Positions 1 through 8,527 are shown, numbered from the stretch's first letter. The stretch is 61,724 nt of DNA from Brevundimonas sp. (GCA_004296955.1 SCVB01000028.1:1-61724); one strand, 5' to 3'. Notes: generated by a model not told the origin, from the letters alone. Numbers and translations: made by a program.

Positions 1-1
1 A

Positions 2-625
2 ATGCGATCTTTGCCTTTGGCCGTTGCCGCTCTCGTTCTCTCATCATGTTCGACGCTGTCAGGTTCCGCCGAGGCGCAGATGCGAACGGAAACCGTCAGG
101 CTTGAACCCACAGGCGATCTCTCGCTCAAGGCTGGAGATTATGTCGATGTGTCAGGCTTCTCCTTCGACATCGGCTTCGATGAAGACGCCTCCGATCTCA
201 CCGCGCCTAACTCGATCACGTGGTCGATTGGTTTCCGAAATTACTGCCGCAACCGCGACAGCTGGGTTCAGTCCATCGTCGTTGGTCCATCCGGACAGGT
301 GTGGCGAGGCTATCGAGTGTTTGTTCCCGCGGGTCCAATTCACCCTCAACACTGGTCCAGCGGCGGCAACGGGGCTGATGCTTACGGCGGGCCTGCTACC
401 CCCGGCATCCTCGAAGCTGCGGCTGAGGGCGGTCGCTTCATTCTCGCCATCGAAGACGACGAGGGCCAACGGTGGAATGCTGTGGCTATCGACACGCTGA
501 CGCCTTCGGAGAGAAACCGACTTTTCACGGCACAGCCCACAAACGAGCCCCGCCAGACTGAGATGTTGGTAGTTCGCTCCACGTCGCCTGTGGCGCCTCA
601 GCCCGCGCAATCCTGCCCTAGCTAA
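2..625 (+). CDS. Putative exported lipoprotein, function unknown
   Basis: The 207-residue protein opens with a lipoprotein signal: a hydrophobic stretch to about residue 14, then a lipobox-like LSSC with Cys16 as the expected lipidated residue. The rest is polar, with no transmembrane segment and no family I recognise. The middle is rich in Gly and Trp and could form a small beta domain. The ATG lies at the second base of the window, so upstream control cannot be seen. It sits in a patch of small accessory genes divided by GTCCGC repeat elements, which suggests it is not core. An earlier start outside the window cannot be excluded, but the signal peptide argues for this one. Confidence 0.7.
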   Translation: MRSLPLAVAALVLSSCSTLSGSAEAQMRTETVRLEPTGDLSLKAGDYVDVSGFSFDIGFDEDASDLTAPNSITWSIGFRNYCRNRDSWVQSIVVGPSGQVWRGYRVFVPAGPIHPQHWSSGGNGADAYGGPATPGILEAAAEGGRFILAIEDDEGQRWNAVAIDTLTPSERNRLFTAQPTNEPRQTEMLVVRSTSPVAPQPAQSCPS

Positions 626-630
626 GTCCA

Positions 631-683
631 GGTCCGCTTCCGGCACAGAGCGGATCGTCCGCTCTCGACCCGTTGCGGACATT
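631..683. repeat. Two adjacent GTCCGC/GCGGAC palindromic elements
   Basis: Two copies of an approximately 27-base imperfect palindrome lie back to back at 631-657 and 657-683, just after the stop of the first gene. Each starts GTCCGC and ends near GCGGA(C/T); the second is followed by ATT. The same element recurs at 1011, 1850, 32629, 33121, 33899 and 34371. Function unknown. Confidence 0.6.
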
Positions 684-707
684 TCCCGTTAAGCGCAGGA
701 TTTGCGG

Positions 708-1019
708 ATGGACGCTCTTCGACATGTTCGTGCGCGCTGGCCGGAGGTTCAGGTTCCCCACGGCGAGCCTCTATGGCTGCTCTATGAGATTGACGACTTG
801 GCAGACGCGGTCACCCGCTCAGTAGACCTGTTTGCCGACGGCACTGCGACCAGAAACAGCATCGAAATCGAAGAGCGGAATGGCCAGCCTTGCCCTTCCC
901 TCATTGACACCTCACTGGCTGATGGTTTCGGCGGCGTCGATCTTGAAGCGATTTCAAGCGAAGACTTTGCGTCAGCCTGGATCAAGGGAACAGACAAGCC
1001 TGTCTGGAACGTCCGCTAA
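708..1019 (+). CDS. DUF6881-like small protein
   Basis: A 103-residue soluble protein. The pattern LLYEID, then RSVDLFADGTATRN, then a SLID segment and a C-terminal ISSEDFASAW...PVW resembles the DUF6881 family as I recall it. No catalytic role is known to me. I chose the ATG at 708 over a TTG at 702 because AGGA at 698-701 is correctly spaced for 708. Its TAA stop lies inside one of the GTCCGC elements (1011-1037), so the element has supplied or overlaps the gene end. Neighbours are lipoproteins and give no functional hint. Confidence 0.65.
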   Translation: MDALRHVRARWPEVQVPHGEPLWLLYEIDDLADAVTRSVDLFADGTATRNSIEIEERNGQPCPSLIDTSLADGFGGVDLEAISSEDFASAWIKGTDKPVWNVR

Positions 1020-1037
1020 CCACCCGTAGCGGTCATT
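1011..1037. repeat. GTCCGC palindromic element overlapping a stop codon
   Basis: GTCCGC at 1011-1016 and AGCGGTCATT at 1028-1037 form the ends of the same 27-base element seen at 657-683. Here one base of the distal half is changed (GCGGTC). The upstream gene terminates within it. Confidence 0.55.
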
Positions 1038-1079
1038 TGCAGCCTCCGCTTTCGGGCAGTCTGACAAACGAACGAATAA

Positions 1080-1253
1080 GAGAGGTGGGTCGCCGCGCCA
1101 GCACTCGCGAGGGGCGCGAATCTGCGAACCATCACGCCCACGCGGGATGTGCTGTCTGCACCCTATGATGAGCCGTCGGGCTGGGAATGGCCGACATTGA
1201 CAGAGGTGCTAGGCTTCAGTGCTTTGCCTCAAGAGCAAGCGCCGGCCTTCTGA
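1080..1253 (+). pseudogene. Possible gene remnant without a start codon
   Basis: A 57-codon open frame with no usable ATG or GTG at its head follows an in-frame TAA and ends at TGA 1251-1253. Its translation reads like protein (for example PSGWEWPTLTEVLGF) and not like a low-complexity shadow. It overlaps the 3' end of the convergent Ltp-type gene by 25 bases. I recognise no family. It may be the tail of a gene whose front was lost, or chance. Low certainty. Confidence 0.2.
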
Positions 1254-1690
1254 GCGCCGTACCTTGCCTGACTCTCGGTGTAGTTATCCCCGGCGCTTGA
1301 AGACAGTTGTTCAACAAGGCCGTTACATGAGAAACCCGAAATGCTTAGATATTGTTCCGCTGATTTCGCTGCGTTCTCATTCCAGTCAACATCGAGGCTA
1401 TCGACTGCCGCTGTGGCGTCGGCGATTTCATAGCCGTCCCCCGCGCTCGACGAGAGTTGCTGAATCAATCCATCGCGCGAAAAACCGGTCATGCTCAAAT
1501 ACTGTCTGGCCGACCTGACGGCGTTCCTCTGAGGACCAGTTAGTCGTGGCTCCTCATCGACCGCAGCAACCTGCTCACTGCTTACCGCAGGTTCTCTTGG
1601 GCCGCTGCTGGCCGAACTCTCGACGCCGCACGAAGCAACCAAGAGGGTCGCAACGATCAAACTGCCTCGGATCGTACGTTCGATTTTCAT
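1229..1690 (-). CDS. Ltp-type lipoprotein (PF07553-like repeats)
   Basis: A 153-residue lipoprotein: basic N-terminus, hydrophobic core and lipobox VASC with Cys21. After a Ser/Glu-rich linker it carries two copies of a roughly 45-residue repeat, each with the pattern (S)A-x-x-YL-x-x-x-GFS-x-x-GL-x-x-QLSS (about residues 55-100 and 103-150). They are joined by VDWNENA. This is the Ltp / host-cell-surface-exposed lipoprotein repeat, known from streptococcal phage TP-J34 Ltp, which blocks superinfecting phage DNA entry, and from many actinobacterial and firmicute proteins. The start at 1690 is preceded by GAGGGGA; a longer frame to 1732 lacks a signal peptide at its head. The second repeat has Cys in place of the usual Arg after GFS. 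Role in this host is unknown. Confidence 0.75.
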   Translation of the reverse strand: MKIERTIRGSLIVATLLVASCGVESSASSGPREPAVSSEQVAAVDEEPRLTGPQRNAVRSARQYLSMTGFSRDGLIQQLSSSAGDGYEIADATAAVDSLDVDWNENAAKSAEQYLSISGFSCNGLVEQLSSSAGDNYTESQARYGAQKAGACS

Positions 1691-1849
1691 GGTTTTTTGT
1701 CCCCTCGGCTTGCGCCGCCCAGCTTCATTCACTTCTACCGAGAACGAAGATATTCGGGCAAGCGCGGATTGCGGTTCGCCCCTTCGCTGTTAGCGCAGTC
1801 CTAGGGTGGGCAACCCTGTTCGAGATGATCACTAATCTCCGCTGAGAGG

Positions 1850-1876
1850 ATTCCCGCTTTCCACCCATAGCGGACC
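1850..1876. repeat. GTCCGC palindromic element, reverse orientation
   Basis: Read on the minus strand, the stretch begins GGTCCGCTATGGGTGG and ends AAAGCGGGAAT. It is another copy of the dispersed element, about 100 bases before the AraC-type gene. The rest of the 1691-1977 gap shows nothing clear. Confidence 0.55.
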
Positions 1877-1977
1877 AAGCCGACCCCTCCTCTCCCCCGG
1901 TCCTGCGAACACCTCAAACCGCAAGATCGGGCGAGCGTGCGACAGGGTCCCGCGTCACGCTATCATCGCCACAACGG

Positions 1978-2868
1978 ATGAGGACGATGACAGCGGCGCT
2001 CGACCATTATCAGGCCCGGATGCAGAGGGTGCTGGATCATATCGACCGGCATCTGGACGGCGATCTGGACCTGGCGGCGGTCAGCGGCGTCGCGGCGTTT
2101 TCCAAATTCCATTTCCACCGGCAGTTCAAGGCGACCTTCGGGGTGTCCCTGCATCGCTATGTCCAGCTGGCCCGCCTGCGGCGGGCCTCGAAACGGCTGG
2201 CCGACGGTCAGGGGCCCAGCGTCACCGACATCGCCCTGGACGCCGGCTATGAGACGCCCGACGCCTTCGCCCGCGCCTTCCGGCAGAGGTTTCAGCAGTC
2301 GCCGTCGGATTTCCGGAAATCGCCCGACTGGGCGCCGTGGCTCCAGGCCTTCGGGCCGCTCAATTCAGCCAGGAGCAAGCTCATGCCGACCACCTTCAGC
2401 CCCGACCAGGTGACCGTTCGAGAGGTCGCGCCGACCCGCGTGGCGATGTTCGAACACCGGGGCGATCCCGAAACCCTTGAGGTCACCATCCAGCGGTTCA
2501 TCGCCTGGCGGAAGGCCGCCGGCCTGTCGCCGAAGACCAGCCCGACCTTCAACATCTGGCACACCGAGCGCCGCCCTGCCGACCCCGCCGACTACCGGAT
2601 GGATCTGTGCGTCGGGATCGGGCCGGATCAGGCGATCGACGACAGCGACGGGACGGTCAGGGCCGGGGAGATCCCCGGCGGACGCTGCGCGGTGCTGCGG
2701 GTGACGGGCGACACCCACAATCTGGAGCCCGCCGCCCTCTATCTGTACCGCGACTGGCTGCCGGCCAGCGGGGAGGAGATGCGGGACTTCCCGATCTACT
2801 GCCAGCGCTTCTTCCTCGATGACCCGGAACTGGGCACGGCGGCAGAGCTGCATCTGCCGCTGAAATAG
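1978..2868 (+). CDS. AraC-family regulator with GyrI-like effector domain
   Basis: A 296-residue transcription factor. Residues about 10-115 form the two helix-turn-helix motifs of AraC/XylS (LDLAAVSGVAAFSKFHFHRQFK and DIALDAGYETPDAFARAFRQRF patterns). Residues about 140-296 match the GyrI-like small-molecule-binding domain (VREVAPTRVAMFEHRG start, ...PIYCQRFF near the end). This is the MarA/Rob/SbmC-like arrangement in which the C-terminal domain usually senses an amphipathic or toxic compound. Two starts are possible, ATG 1978 and ATG 1987; neither has a good Shine-Dalgarno. It converges on the kinase gene at 2877 with an 8-base gap. Target genes are not evident. Confidence 0.85.
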   Translation: MRTMTAALDHYQARMQRVLDHIDRHLDGDLDLAAVSGVAAFSKFHFHRQFKATFGVSLHRYVQLARLRRASKRLADGQGPSVTDIALDAGYETPDAFARAFRQRFQQSPSDFRKSPDWAPWLQAFGPLNSARSKLMPTTFSPDQVTVREVAPTRVAMFEHRGDPETLEVTIQRFIAWRKAAGLSPKTSPTFNIWHTERRPADPADYRMDLCVGIGPDQAIDDSDGTVRAGEIPGGRCAVLRVTGDTHNLEPAALYLYRDWLPASGEEMRDFPIYCQRFFLDDPELGTAAELHLPLK

Positions 2869-2876
2869 GGCAGCGG

Positions 2877-3866
2877 TCAGGGTTCGGTCGACGGGCCGTC
2901 GGCCAGCCGCAGGGTCGCCGACAGGCCGCCTTCCGTCCGGTTTTCGAGCGCGACGGTTCCGCCGTGGAGCCGGGCGATCGACACCGCAATGGCCAGGCCG
3001 AGGCCCGCGCCGCCGGTCCCGCGGTTCCGCGACTGGTCCAGACGCGCGAAGGGCCGAAGGACGTGCTCAAGCTGGTCCGCCGGGAGCCCCGGACCGTCGT
3101 CCTCGACCCCGATGAGCAGGGTCCGGCCCTCGACCGCCACGGCCAGGCGGGCGCCGCCGCCGTACCGGACGGCGTTGTCGACGAGGTTCCTCAGGGCGCG
3201 GGTCAGGAGGTCGGGCCTGAGGGGCCAGACGACCGTCTCGCCGGGCTCCAGCGCGACCGGCGCGCCCTGGGCGGTGAATTCGCCGACGACGCCGGATGCG
3301 AGCGCCCTGACGTCCACCTGCGCCAGCGGCTCGGCGGACCGACCGGTTCGCGCAAGGGTCAGGATGTCCTCGATCATCCGCTCCATGCCGTCCACCGTCG
3401 CGAACAGGGCCGTCCGTTCCTCGACCGGCCGCATGCTGGCCGCGCGAATCTTCATCGAGGCCAGCGGGGTGCGCAGGTCGTGGCCGAGCGCGCCCAGCAT
3501 CTGGTCCTTCTCCTCCAGCAGGTCGGAGATGCGCCGGCTCAGGCCGTTGAAGGCCTCGATCGCGCGCCGCATGTCGGGCGGGCCCTCGAGCGCCAGCGGC
3601 TGCAGGGGCTCCGCGCCCGAGAATTTGTCGGCGGATTCCGTCAGCCGCTGCAGGGGCCGGGTGACGCGGGCCGACAGCCAGACCACGGCGGCCAGCAGGG
3701 TCAGGAAGACCAGCACGCTGACCGGCGTCAGCAGGTGCTGGCCGCCGTGCATGTGCCGCAGGCCGCTCGCCAGCAGCATGTTCAGCATATGGCCGACGAC
3801 GAAGCCGCCGACCGCGATCAGCAGCAGCTGCGACCTCAGGGACGGCGAAGGCAGGGGCAGCCTCAT
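2877..3866 (-). CDS. Sensor histidine kinase (HAMP, HisKA, HATPase)
   Basis: A 329-residue inner-membrane kinase. TM1 is about 11-33 and TM2 about 46-66. The periplasmic loop between them is only about 12 residues and His-rich (RHMHGGQH, residues 37-44). A HAMP-like region follows (about 67-118), then the H-box with phospho-acceptor His129 (ALGHDLRTPLASMK). The ATPase domain shows the N-box (NLVDNAVRYGG, about 227-237), G1 DDGPG (256-260) and G2 GAGLGLAIA. The ATG overlaps the regulator's TGA as ATGA, so the two are translationally coupled. Such a tiny loop cannot hold a folded sensor domain. Sensing may involve the loop histidines, the membrane or a partner protein. Confidence 0.92.
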   Translation of the reverse strand: MRLPLPSPSLRSQLLLIAVGGFVVGHMLNMLLASGLRHMHGGQHLLTPVSVLVFLTLLAAVVWLSARVTRPLQRLTESADKFSGAEPLQPLALEGPPDMRRAIEAFNGLSRRISDLLEEKDQMLGALGHDLRTPLASMKIRAASMRPVEERTALFATVDGMERMIEDILTLARTGRSAEPLAQVDVRALASGVVGEFTAQGAPVALEPGETVVWPLRPDLLTRALRNLVDNAVRYGGGARLAVAVEGRTLLIGVEDDGPGLPADQLEHVLRPFARLDQSRNRGTGGAGLGLAIAVSIARLHGGTVALENRTEGGLSATLRLADGPSTEP

Positions 3867-4630
3867 GTGCGGACGACCTTCACATCCAGCATATAGCCCG
3901 CGCCCCAGACCGTCCGGATCCAGCGCGGGTTGCGGGGGTCGTCTTCCAGGCGGCGCCGGAGCCGGCTGATCTGGTTGTCGATGCTCCGGTCGAAGGGTTC
4001 GGCGTCGCGGCCGGGGGTCAGATCCAGCAGCTGTTCGCGGCTCAGGACCCGGCCCGGCGCGCTGACCAGCGCATGCAGCAGGCGGTATTCTCCGGAGGTC
4101 AGGGGCCGGGGCGTTCCATCGCCCCGGCGCAGGGACCGTGTCCCGGCCTCCAGCGTCCAGTCGCCGAAGACGAAGCGGCGCCAGGCCGGGGCGTCGGCGG
4201 CCGGGCTGGTCCGGCGGACGCGGCGCAGGACGGTCCGCAACCGCGCCACCAGCTCCCGGGCGTCGAACGGCTTGCAGATATAGTCGTCGGCGCCGAGGTC
4301 GAGCCCGACAAGCCGGTCGGCCATCTCGGTGCGCGCCGTGACCAGCATGACCGGAATGTCGGTGGTCGCCAGGATCTCGCGCGTCAGCGACAGGCCGTCC
4401 TCGCCCGGCAGCATGATGTCGACGAGCAGCAGGTCGCAGGCGCCGGTCGCCAGGGCGTGGCGGGCGGCTTCCGCGCTGCCGACCGCGGTCACCTGGAAAT
4501 GGTTGCGCGTCAGATAGCGGGCGAGGGGTTCGCGGATGTCGCCTTCGTCCTCGACGACGATGACCCGGGGCAGGGTCCGGGCCGCGAGGCCCGTCTCCCC
4601 GCCCCGGGCGATGTCGCCGGGAGCCCGCAT
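3863..4630 (-). CDS. OmpR-family response regulator
   Basis: A 255-residue regulator. The receiver domain (about 20-135) has the acidic pair in VVEDEGD, the phospho-acceptor Asp71 (LLLVDIMLPGEDG) and the conserved Lys in ICKPFDARELVARL. A winged-helix OmpR/PhoB DNA-binding domain follows (about 148-252; ...LTSGEYRLLHAL...VLSREQLLDL...WGAGYMLD). The first 18 residues are an unusual extension, but the ATG directly abuts the TGA of the EF-hand gene (TGAATG), which supports this start by coupling. It partners the downstream kinase. A likely target is the operon itself. Confidence 0.92.
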   Translation of the reverse strand: MRAPGDIARGGETGLAARTLPRVIVVEDEGDIREPLARYLTRNHFQVTAVGSAEAARHALATGACDLLLVDIMLPGEDGLSLTREILATTDIPVMLVTARTEMADRLVGLDLGADDYICKPFDARELVARLRTVLRRVRRTSPAADAPAWRRFVFGDWTLEAGTRSLRRGDGTPRPLTSGEYRLLHALVSAPGRVLSREQLLDLTPGRDAEPFDRSIDNQISRLRRRLEDDPRNPRWIRTVWGAGYMLDVKVVRT

Positions 4631-5041
4631 TCAGTGCGCCTGGCCGCCATGCATCGCGGCGCCGAGCTCGGCCACGGTCAACCGGCCGTCGCGGTCGGCG
4701 TCCATCCCGGCCGCATGGCCGCGGAGGCCCTCGCGGAACGCCTGCCGGTTGACCGGGGCGGGGGCGTGGCCGGGCGCGTGCTGCGGCGCGGCGCCGGCCG
4801 GCATCATCGCGTGCAGGGCGTGGAGCTCGTCGGCGGACAGGCCGCCGTCGCTGTCCCGGTCCGTCCGGGCGAACAGGAGGTCGGCATGGGCGTCGAGTTC
4901 GGTCGTCGAGATGACGCCGTCGCCATCGGCGTCCAGCGAGGCGGGGTTGAAGCCGTGGCCGGCCTGCACGGCCCAGGCGGCGGTGGCGACGCCGAGCGTG
5001 GCCAGGCCGGCGATCAGGGTCCCCTTGAGAAGCGTTTTCAT
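4631..5041 (-). CDS. Secreted EF-hand calcium-binding protein
   Basis: A 136-residue exported protein. The signal peptide runs to about residue 24 (AAWA). Three canonical EF-hand loops are visible: DADGDGVISTTE (37-48), DRDSDGGLSADE (61-72) and DADRDGRLTVAE (114-125), each with Asp/Glu at the calcium positions. The protein ends MHGGQAH, echoing the MHGGQH in the periplasmic loop of the kinase two genes downstream. A good ribosome site (AAAGGAC) precedes the ATG. As first gene of an EF-hand / regulator / kinase operon it is a candidate periplasmic calcium or divalent-metal ligand for that kinase; this is inference. Confidence 0.88.
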   Translation of the reverse strand: MKTLLKGTLIAGLATLGVATAAWAVQAGHGFNPASLDADGDGVISTTELDAHADLLFARTDRDSDGGLSADELHALHAMMPAGAAPQHAPGHAPAPVNRQAFREGLRGHAAGMDADRDGRLTVAELGAAMHGGQAH

Positions 5042-5167
5042 GCGCGTGTCCTTTCACGGCGCGGAGGTGCGCCGGAGATCACCGTGCTTCGGACTTGTCG
5101 CAAAAGTATCCCGCGGGCGGAAGCGGTTGTTACCGCCGACGATCAGCGCCGCACAGGGGCCGCGGAC

Positions 5168-5395
5168 CTACTCCCAGCGGGTGTGAACCCCGCCGCCCTC
5201 GTCCCATTCGCCGCCGGCGTCGAGGACGTCGTCGAAATCGAGCAGCCGGTCGATCAGGACGCCGGCGATCACACCGACGGCCGCGACGCCGAGCAGGACG
5301 GCGATGCTGCCGATGCCGACCTTTTCATTGCGGGTCAGGCGGCGTCGGCCCCGGGGGTCGATGATCCGGTCGCGGTGGCGCTTCATGCGGGCCAT
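5168..5395 (-). CDS. Small single-pass membrane protein, unknown
   Basis: A 75-residue protein with a very basic N-terminus (about residues 1-24, many Arg), one hydrophobic helix (about 28-48) and an acidic C-terminal tail. The charge pattern predicts N-in topology. Its ATG shares one base with the def stop (TGATG), so it is probably translated by coupling from def. No family is recognised. A start three codons later (MKRHRD) is also possible. Confidence 0.6.
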   Translation of the reverse strand: MARMKRHRDRIIDPRGRRRLTRNEKVGIGSIAVLLGVAAVGVIAGVLIDRLLDFDDVLDAGGEWDEGGGVHTRWE

Positions 5396-5985
5396 CAGGC
5401 GGCCAGCCTGGCGTTCTTCTTCACCTTGGCCACGGCGCGCTCGCGCTTCAGCCGCGACAGGTGGTCGATGAACAGGACGCCTTCGAGGTGGTCCATCTCG
5501 TGCTGGATGCAGACGGCGTAGAGGCCCTCGGCCTCTTCCTCCACCGTCTCGCCGGCGTAGTCGATATAGCGCAAGCGGACGCGGGCGGGGCGTTCGACGC
5601 TGTCGTAATATTCGGGGACCGACAGGCAGCCCTCTTCATAGGTGAACAGCTCGTCGGAGGCCCAGACGATCTCGGGATTGACGTAGTAGCGTGGGTTGCG
5701 GCGCGCCAGCTCCCATTTCGCCCGCTCCTCGTCCGACAGCTCGGCCGGATCCTGATCGTCCTCGACGCCGTCGCGGTCGTTCAGGTCCATGACGATGACC
5801 CGGCGCGTGTCGCCGATCTGGACGGCGGCCAGGCCGATGCCGGGCGCGGCGTACATGGTGTCGAGCATGTCGTCCATCAGACGGCGCAGCTCATCGGTCA
5901 CCGGCCCTTCGACAGGGGCGGAGATCTGCTTCAGCACCGCCAGGTCGGCGGCGTTGTCGATGGTGAGGATGCGACGGACGGCCAT
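5395..5985 (-). CDS. def: Peptide deformylase
   Basis: The enzyme removes the N-formyl group from new proteins and uses a metal ion, usually Fe2+. All three family motifs are present: [10 protein letters not shown] (49-58), EGCLSVP with metal ligand Cys120, and the QHEMDHLEG helix with HEMDH at 162-166. At 196 residues it is slightly longer than the usual 170-ish, with an acidic insert around residues 70-90 ([19 protein letters not shown]). It is not followed by fmt as in many bacteria; instead a small membrane protein overlaps its stop. Essential housekeeping function, high certainty. Confidence 0.97.
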   Translation of the reverse strand: MAVRRILTIDNAADLAVLKQISAPVEGPVTDELRRLMDDMLDTMYAAPGIGLAAVQIGDTRRVIVMDLNDRDGVEDDQDPAELSDEERAKWELARRNPRYYVNPEIVWASDELFTYEEGCLSVPEYYDSVERPARVRLRYIDYAGETVEEEAEGLYAVCIQHEMDHLEGVLFIDHLSRLKRERAVAKVKKNARLAA

Positions 5986-6042
5986 GTCCGCGAGGTAGGG
6001 CGGCCGACCCCAAAGGTCAAGATTTCCCAGTGTCGCGGTGGG

Positions 6043-6453
6043 TTATGCGCCGAGCTCCGGCAACGGCCTCGGCTTGCGGTCCTGGTCGATGGCCACATAG
6101 GTGAAGACGCCCTCGGTGACGCGCACCGAGGCGGCCTGGGCGTGATCCCGGGCGCGTTTCCAGGCCTCGACATGGACGCGGATCGAGGTTCGGCCGGTCC
6201 GGACGACCCGGGCGTAGATCGAGACCTCGTCGCCGACCGAGACGGGCTGGTGGAAGACCATGCCGTCCAGGGCGATGGTGGCGCAGCGGCCCCGGGCCAG
6301 TTCAAAGGCGGGCGTCGCCCCGGCCAGATCCATATGCGCCAGCAGCCAGCCGCCGAAGATGTCGCCCTCGGGATTGGTGTCGGCGGGCATGGCGATGACC
6401 CGCCCGACAGGCTGGCCAACGGGCAGCTGGATGACTTCCGAAGCGTCAGCCAT
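6043..6453 (-). CDS. yciA: YciA-type acyl-CoA thioesterase
   Basis: A 136-residue single hotdog-fold protein that hydrolyses acyl-CoA thioesters to free acid and CoA. The motif NPEGDIFGGWLLAHMD (27-42), with the Asn/Asp of the YciA/cytosolic-acyl-CoA-hydrolase type, is clear. So is the later TEGVFTYVAID strand. The start lies inside the end of the upstream TPR-glycosyltransferase gene (8-base overlap), so the two are probably co-transcribed, although their functions look unrelated. The likely form is a cytoplasmic multimer, as in the family. Confidence 0.92.
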   Translation of the reverse strand: MADASEVIQLPVGQPVGRVIAMPADTNPEGDIFGGWLLAHMDLAGATPAFELARGRCATIALDGMVFHQPVSVGDEVSIYARVVRTGRTSIRVHVEAWKRARDHAQAASVRVTEGVFTYVAIDQDRKPRPLPELGA

Positions 6454-8455
6454 GCGGCTCTTCTCCTCTGGCGGTGGAATCCGGGTCCGGGGCAGGCGGT
6501 CCCGGCGCGTCCGACCCGTAGGACTTCTCCTCGACGATGTCGGAGCCCAGGAGGCGGTTGATGGCCTGCTTGATCAGGGCTCGCTCGTCGTTGTAGCGGT
6601 AAACGGCGCGCGCTAGGGCGATGAACTCCTCGTCGAAGGCTTGGCCGGCCTCCTTGTCGCGCAGCGCATCCTCAATATTCCAGAGCGTGCGGTTGACCGC
6701 CGCGAGCTGGTCCTTGCGCGCCGCCAGTTCCGGCGAGGCCCGCAAGGGGGGCACCGCGATGGCCTCGATCGCGGCCAGCTCCCGGCGGACGTTGGCGAGC
6801 GCCTCCGCCCCGGGGATCCGATCCTGCTTGATTTCCAGGATCGTCAGCTTGTCGATGATCTCGCCCCAGCCGACCGGAATGTGCGGCGCGGGGGCCCGGT
6901 TCAACACGTCTCGCAAGGCCGTCTCCACTGCGTCAAAGGCCGAAGGCCAGTCGTCGATCGAGGTCTGACGGAACAGCCTCATGGTCGGATACCACGGGGA
7001 ATCCTCGCGTTCGCGCATCCATCGCCAGTCCGGCGCATGCTGGAGCACCACCCAGGTCGGCCGTGCGAGGGCCCCAGACAGATGGGCGACCGCCGTGTCC
7101 GAGGTGATCACAAGGTCGCAGACTTCGATGACCGCGGCGGTGTCGAGGAAGGCCTGGCCGCCGGCGTCGAAGCCCTCTCCCGGGTCCTCCACCGCCATCC
7201 CCGGCGGGAGTGAGCGCAACTGCTCGGCGCCATGGCCCTTCTGGAGGCTGATCAGGCGGACGCCGGGGATGGCCGCGATCACGGCGAAGGCGGCGACCGG
7301 AAACGAGCGGCCGGCGTCGGCGGCGGCGCGGCTGCCCTGCCAGGCGACGCCGATACGGAAACCGTGTCCGCCCAGCCGCGCCTTCCATTCGGCCACGCGC
7401 GCCGGTTCGGGCTTCAGGTAGGGCACCGGTGCCGGGATGACGTCGGGGCTGGTCCCGAAGGCCAGGGGAAGGCTCATCAGGGGCGCGTGGAAGTCGGGAG
7501 AGAGGTCCGGCGCCCTGGCGTCGACGAGGCGGGCCGAACAGTCCAGACTGGCCATCAGCCGGACCAGCGAATCCTGCGGACCAAACAGAACCCGCGCGCC
7601 CCGCGCCTCCAGCAGGGGCAGGTAGCGGCAGAACTGGATGGTGTCGCCCAGGCCCTGTTCCGAGAGGACCAGCAGGCTTCGGCCCGCGAGGTTCTCCTGT
7701 CCCCGCCAGAGGGGCGAGCCTGGAGGACTGACGCCGACCGGCCGCGCGCGGCGCTTGCGCGCTTCAAGATCGCGCCAGCCCTCCGCGAACCGCTCAAGCG
7801 ACAGCAGGGCCACGGCCCGGTTGACTTGGGCGTCGGGAAAGTCGGGCCGGAGGACCAGCGCCCGGTCATGGCTGGCGACCGCCTCGTCGGCTCGGCCCAA
7901 GGCCGCCAGGACGAGTCCGCGGTTGGTGTGGGCCTCGGCATGGTCCGGCCCGAGGGCGACGGCCTCGTCAAAACAGGCCAGCGCCTCCCCGAAACGTCTC
8001 AGCCGGACGAGGAGTCCCCCCAAGCTGTTGCGCCAGGCCGGATGACCGGGGACAGCGGCCAGGGCCTGACTGTAGCACCCGGCCGCCTCCTCGATCCGGT
8101 CGAGCCTGCCGAGGATGCGCCCGCGCAAGGCCAGAGACCGGGCGTCCCTCGGAGTGTGTTCCAGCGCCCGGTCGATCCGTTCGAGCGCGGCGTGCGGCCG
8201 GCCGAGCCGCAGCAAGGTCAGGGCGAGCTGCCGGTGTCCGGAGGCGATCTCCGGGCGGATCGCGACCGCCGCCTCGAACCGCCCCCGCGCCTCCCGCAGG
8301 GCGCCAGACCGGAGGGCCAGGAGGCCGATCTGGTTGAGGGCGTGGTAGTCGTCCGGGCGGTGGCGAAGGATCGCCTCGCAGGCGGCCCTAGCGCGATCCA
8401 AGTCGGCGCTCGGCTCGGCCCCGCCGCGTTTGGTCGCCTCGCCGTCGTCCATCAT
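6446..8455 (-). CDS. TPR - GT9-like glycosyltransferase - DUF6165 fusion
   Basis: A 669-residue three-part protein. Residues about 15-235 are at least six tetratricopeptide repeats ([36 protein letters not shown]). Residues about 250-530 resemble the heptosyltransferase-like (GT9) C-terminal domain often attached to TPRs, with [16 protein letters not shown] and the nucleotide-binding [17 protein letters not shown]. Residues about 535-645 match DUF6165 ([21 protein letters not shown] ... [16 protein letters not shown]). DUF6165 is usually encoded alone beside polysaccharide genes. I chose ATG 8455 because GGAGG sits 6 bases upstream. The role is probably in envelope or glycan transfer. The acceptor and sugar are unknown. 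Confidence 0.85.
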   Translation of the reverse strand: MMDDGEATKRGGAEPSADLDRARAACEAILRHRPDDYHALNQIGLLALRSGALREARGRFEAAVAIRPEIASGHRQLALTLLRLGRPHAALERIDRALEHTPRDARSLALRGRILGRLDRIEEAAGCYSQALAAVPGHPAWRNSLGGLLVRLRRFGEALACFDEAVALGPDHAEAHTNRGLVLAALGRADEAVASHDRALVLRPDFPDAQVNRAVALLSLERFAEGWRDLEARKRRARPVGVSPPGSPLWRGQENLAGRSLLVLSEQGLGDTIQFCRYLPLLEARGARVLFGPQDSLVRLMASLDCSARLVDARAPDLSPDFHAPLMSLPLAFGTSPDVIPAPVPYLKPEPARVAEWKARLGGHGFRIGVAWQGSRAAADAGRSFPVAAFAVIAAIPGVRLISLQKGHGAEQLRSLPPGMAVEDPGEGFDAGGQAFLDTAAVIEVCDLVITSDTAVAHLSGALARPTWVVLQHAPDWRWMREREDSPWYPTMRLFRQTSIDDWPSAFDAVETALRDVLNRAPAPHIPVGWGEIIDKLTILEIKQDRIPGAEALANVRRELAAIEAIAVPPLRASPELAARKDQLAAVNRTLWNIEDALRDKEAGQAFDEEFIALARAVYRYNDERALIKQAINRLLGSDIVEEKSYGSDAPGPPAPDPDSTARGEEPHG

Positions 8456-8527
8456 GCGATGCCTCCGGCGCGAGACCGCCGCCCGCCGCCGCACCGATCA
8501 CTAGCCCAGGACGGAGAACAAGCGAAA

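Noticed and set aside
2877-5057. A 726-codon open frame on the minus strand running through the kinase, regulator and EF-hand genes
   Set aside because: Only its last 329 codons are the kinase. The rest is an out-of-frame Arg/Pro-rich reading over two clearly real genes.
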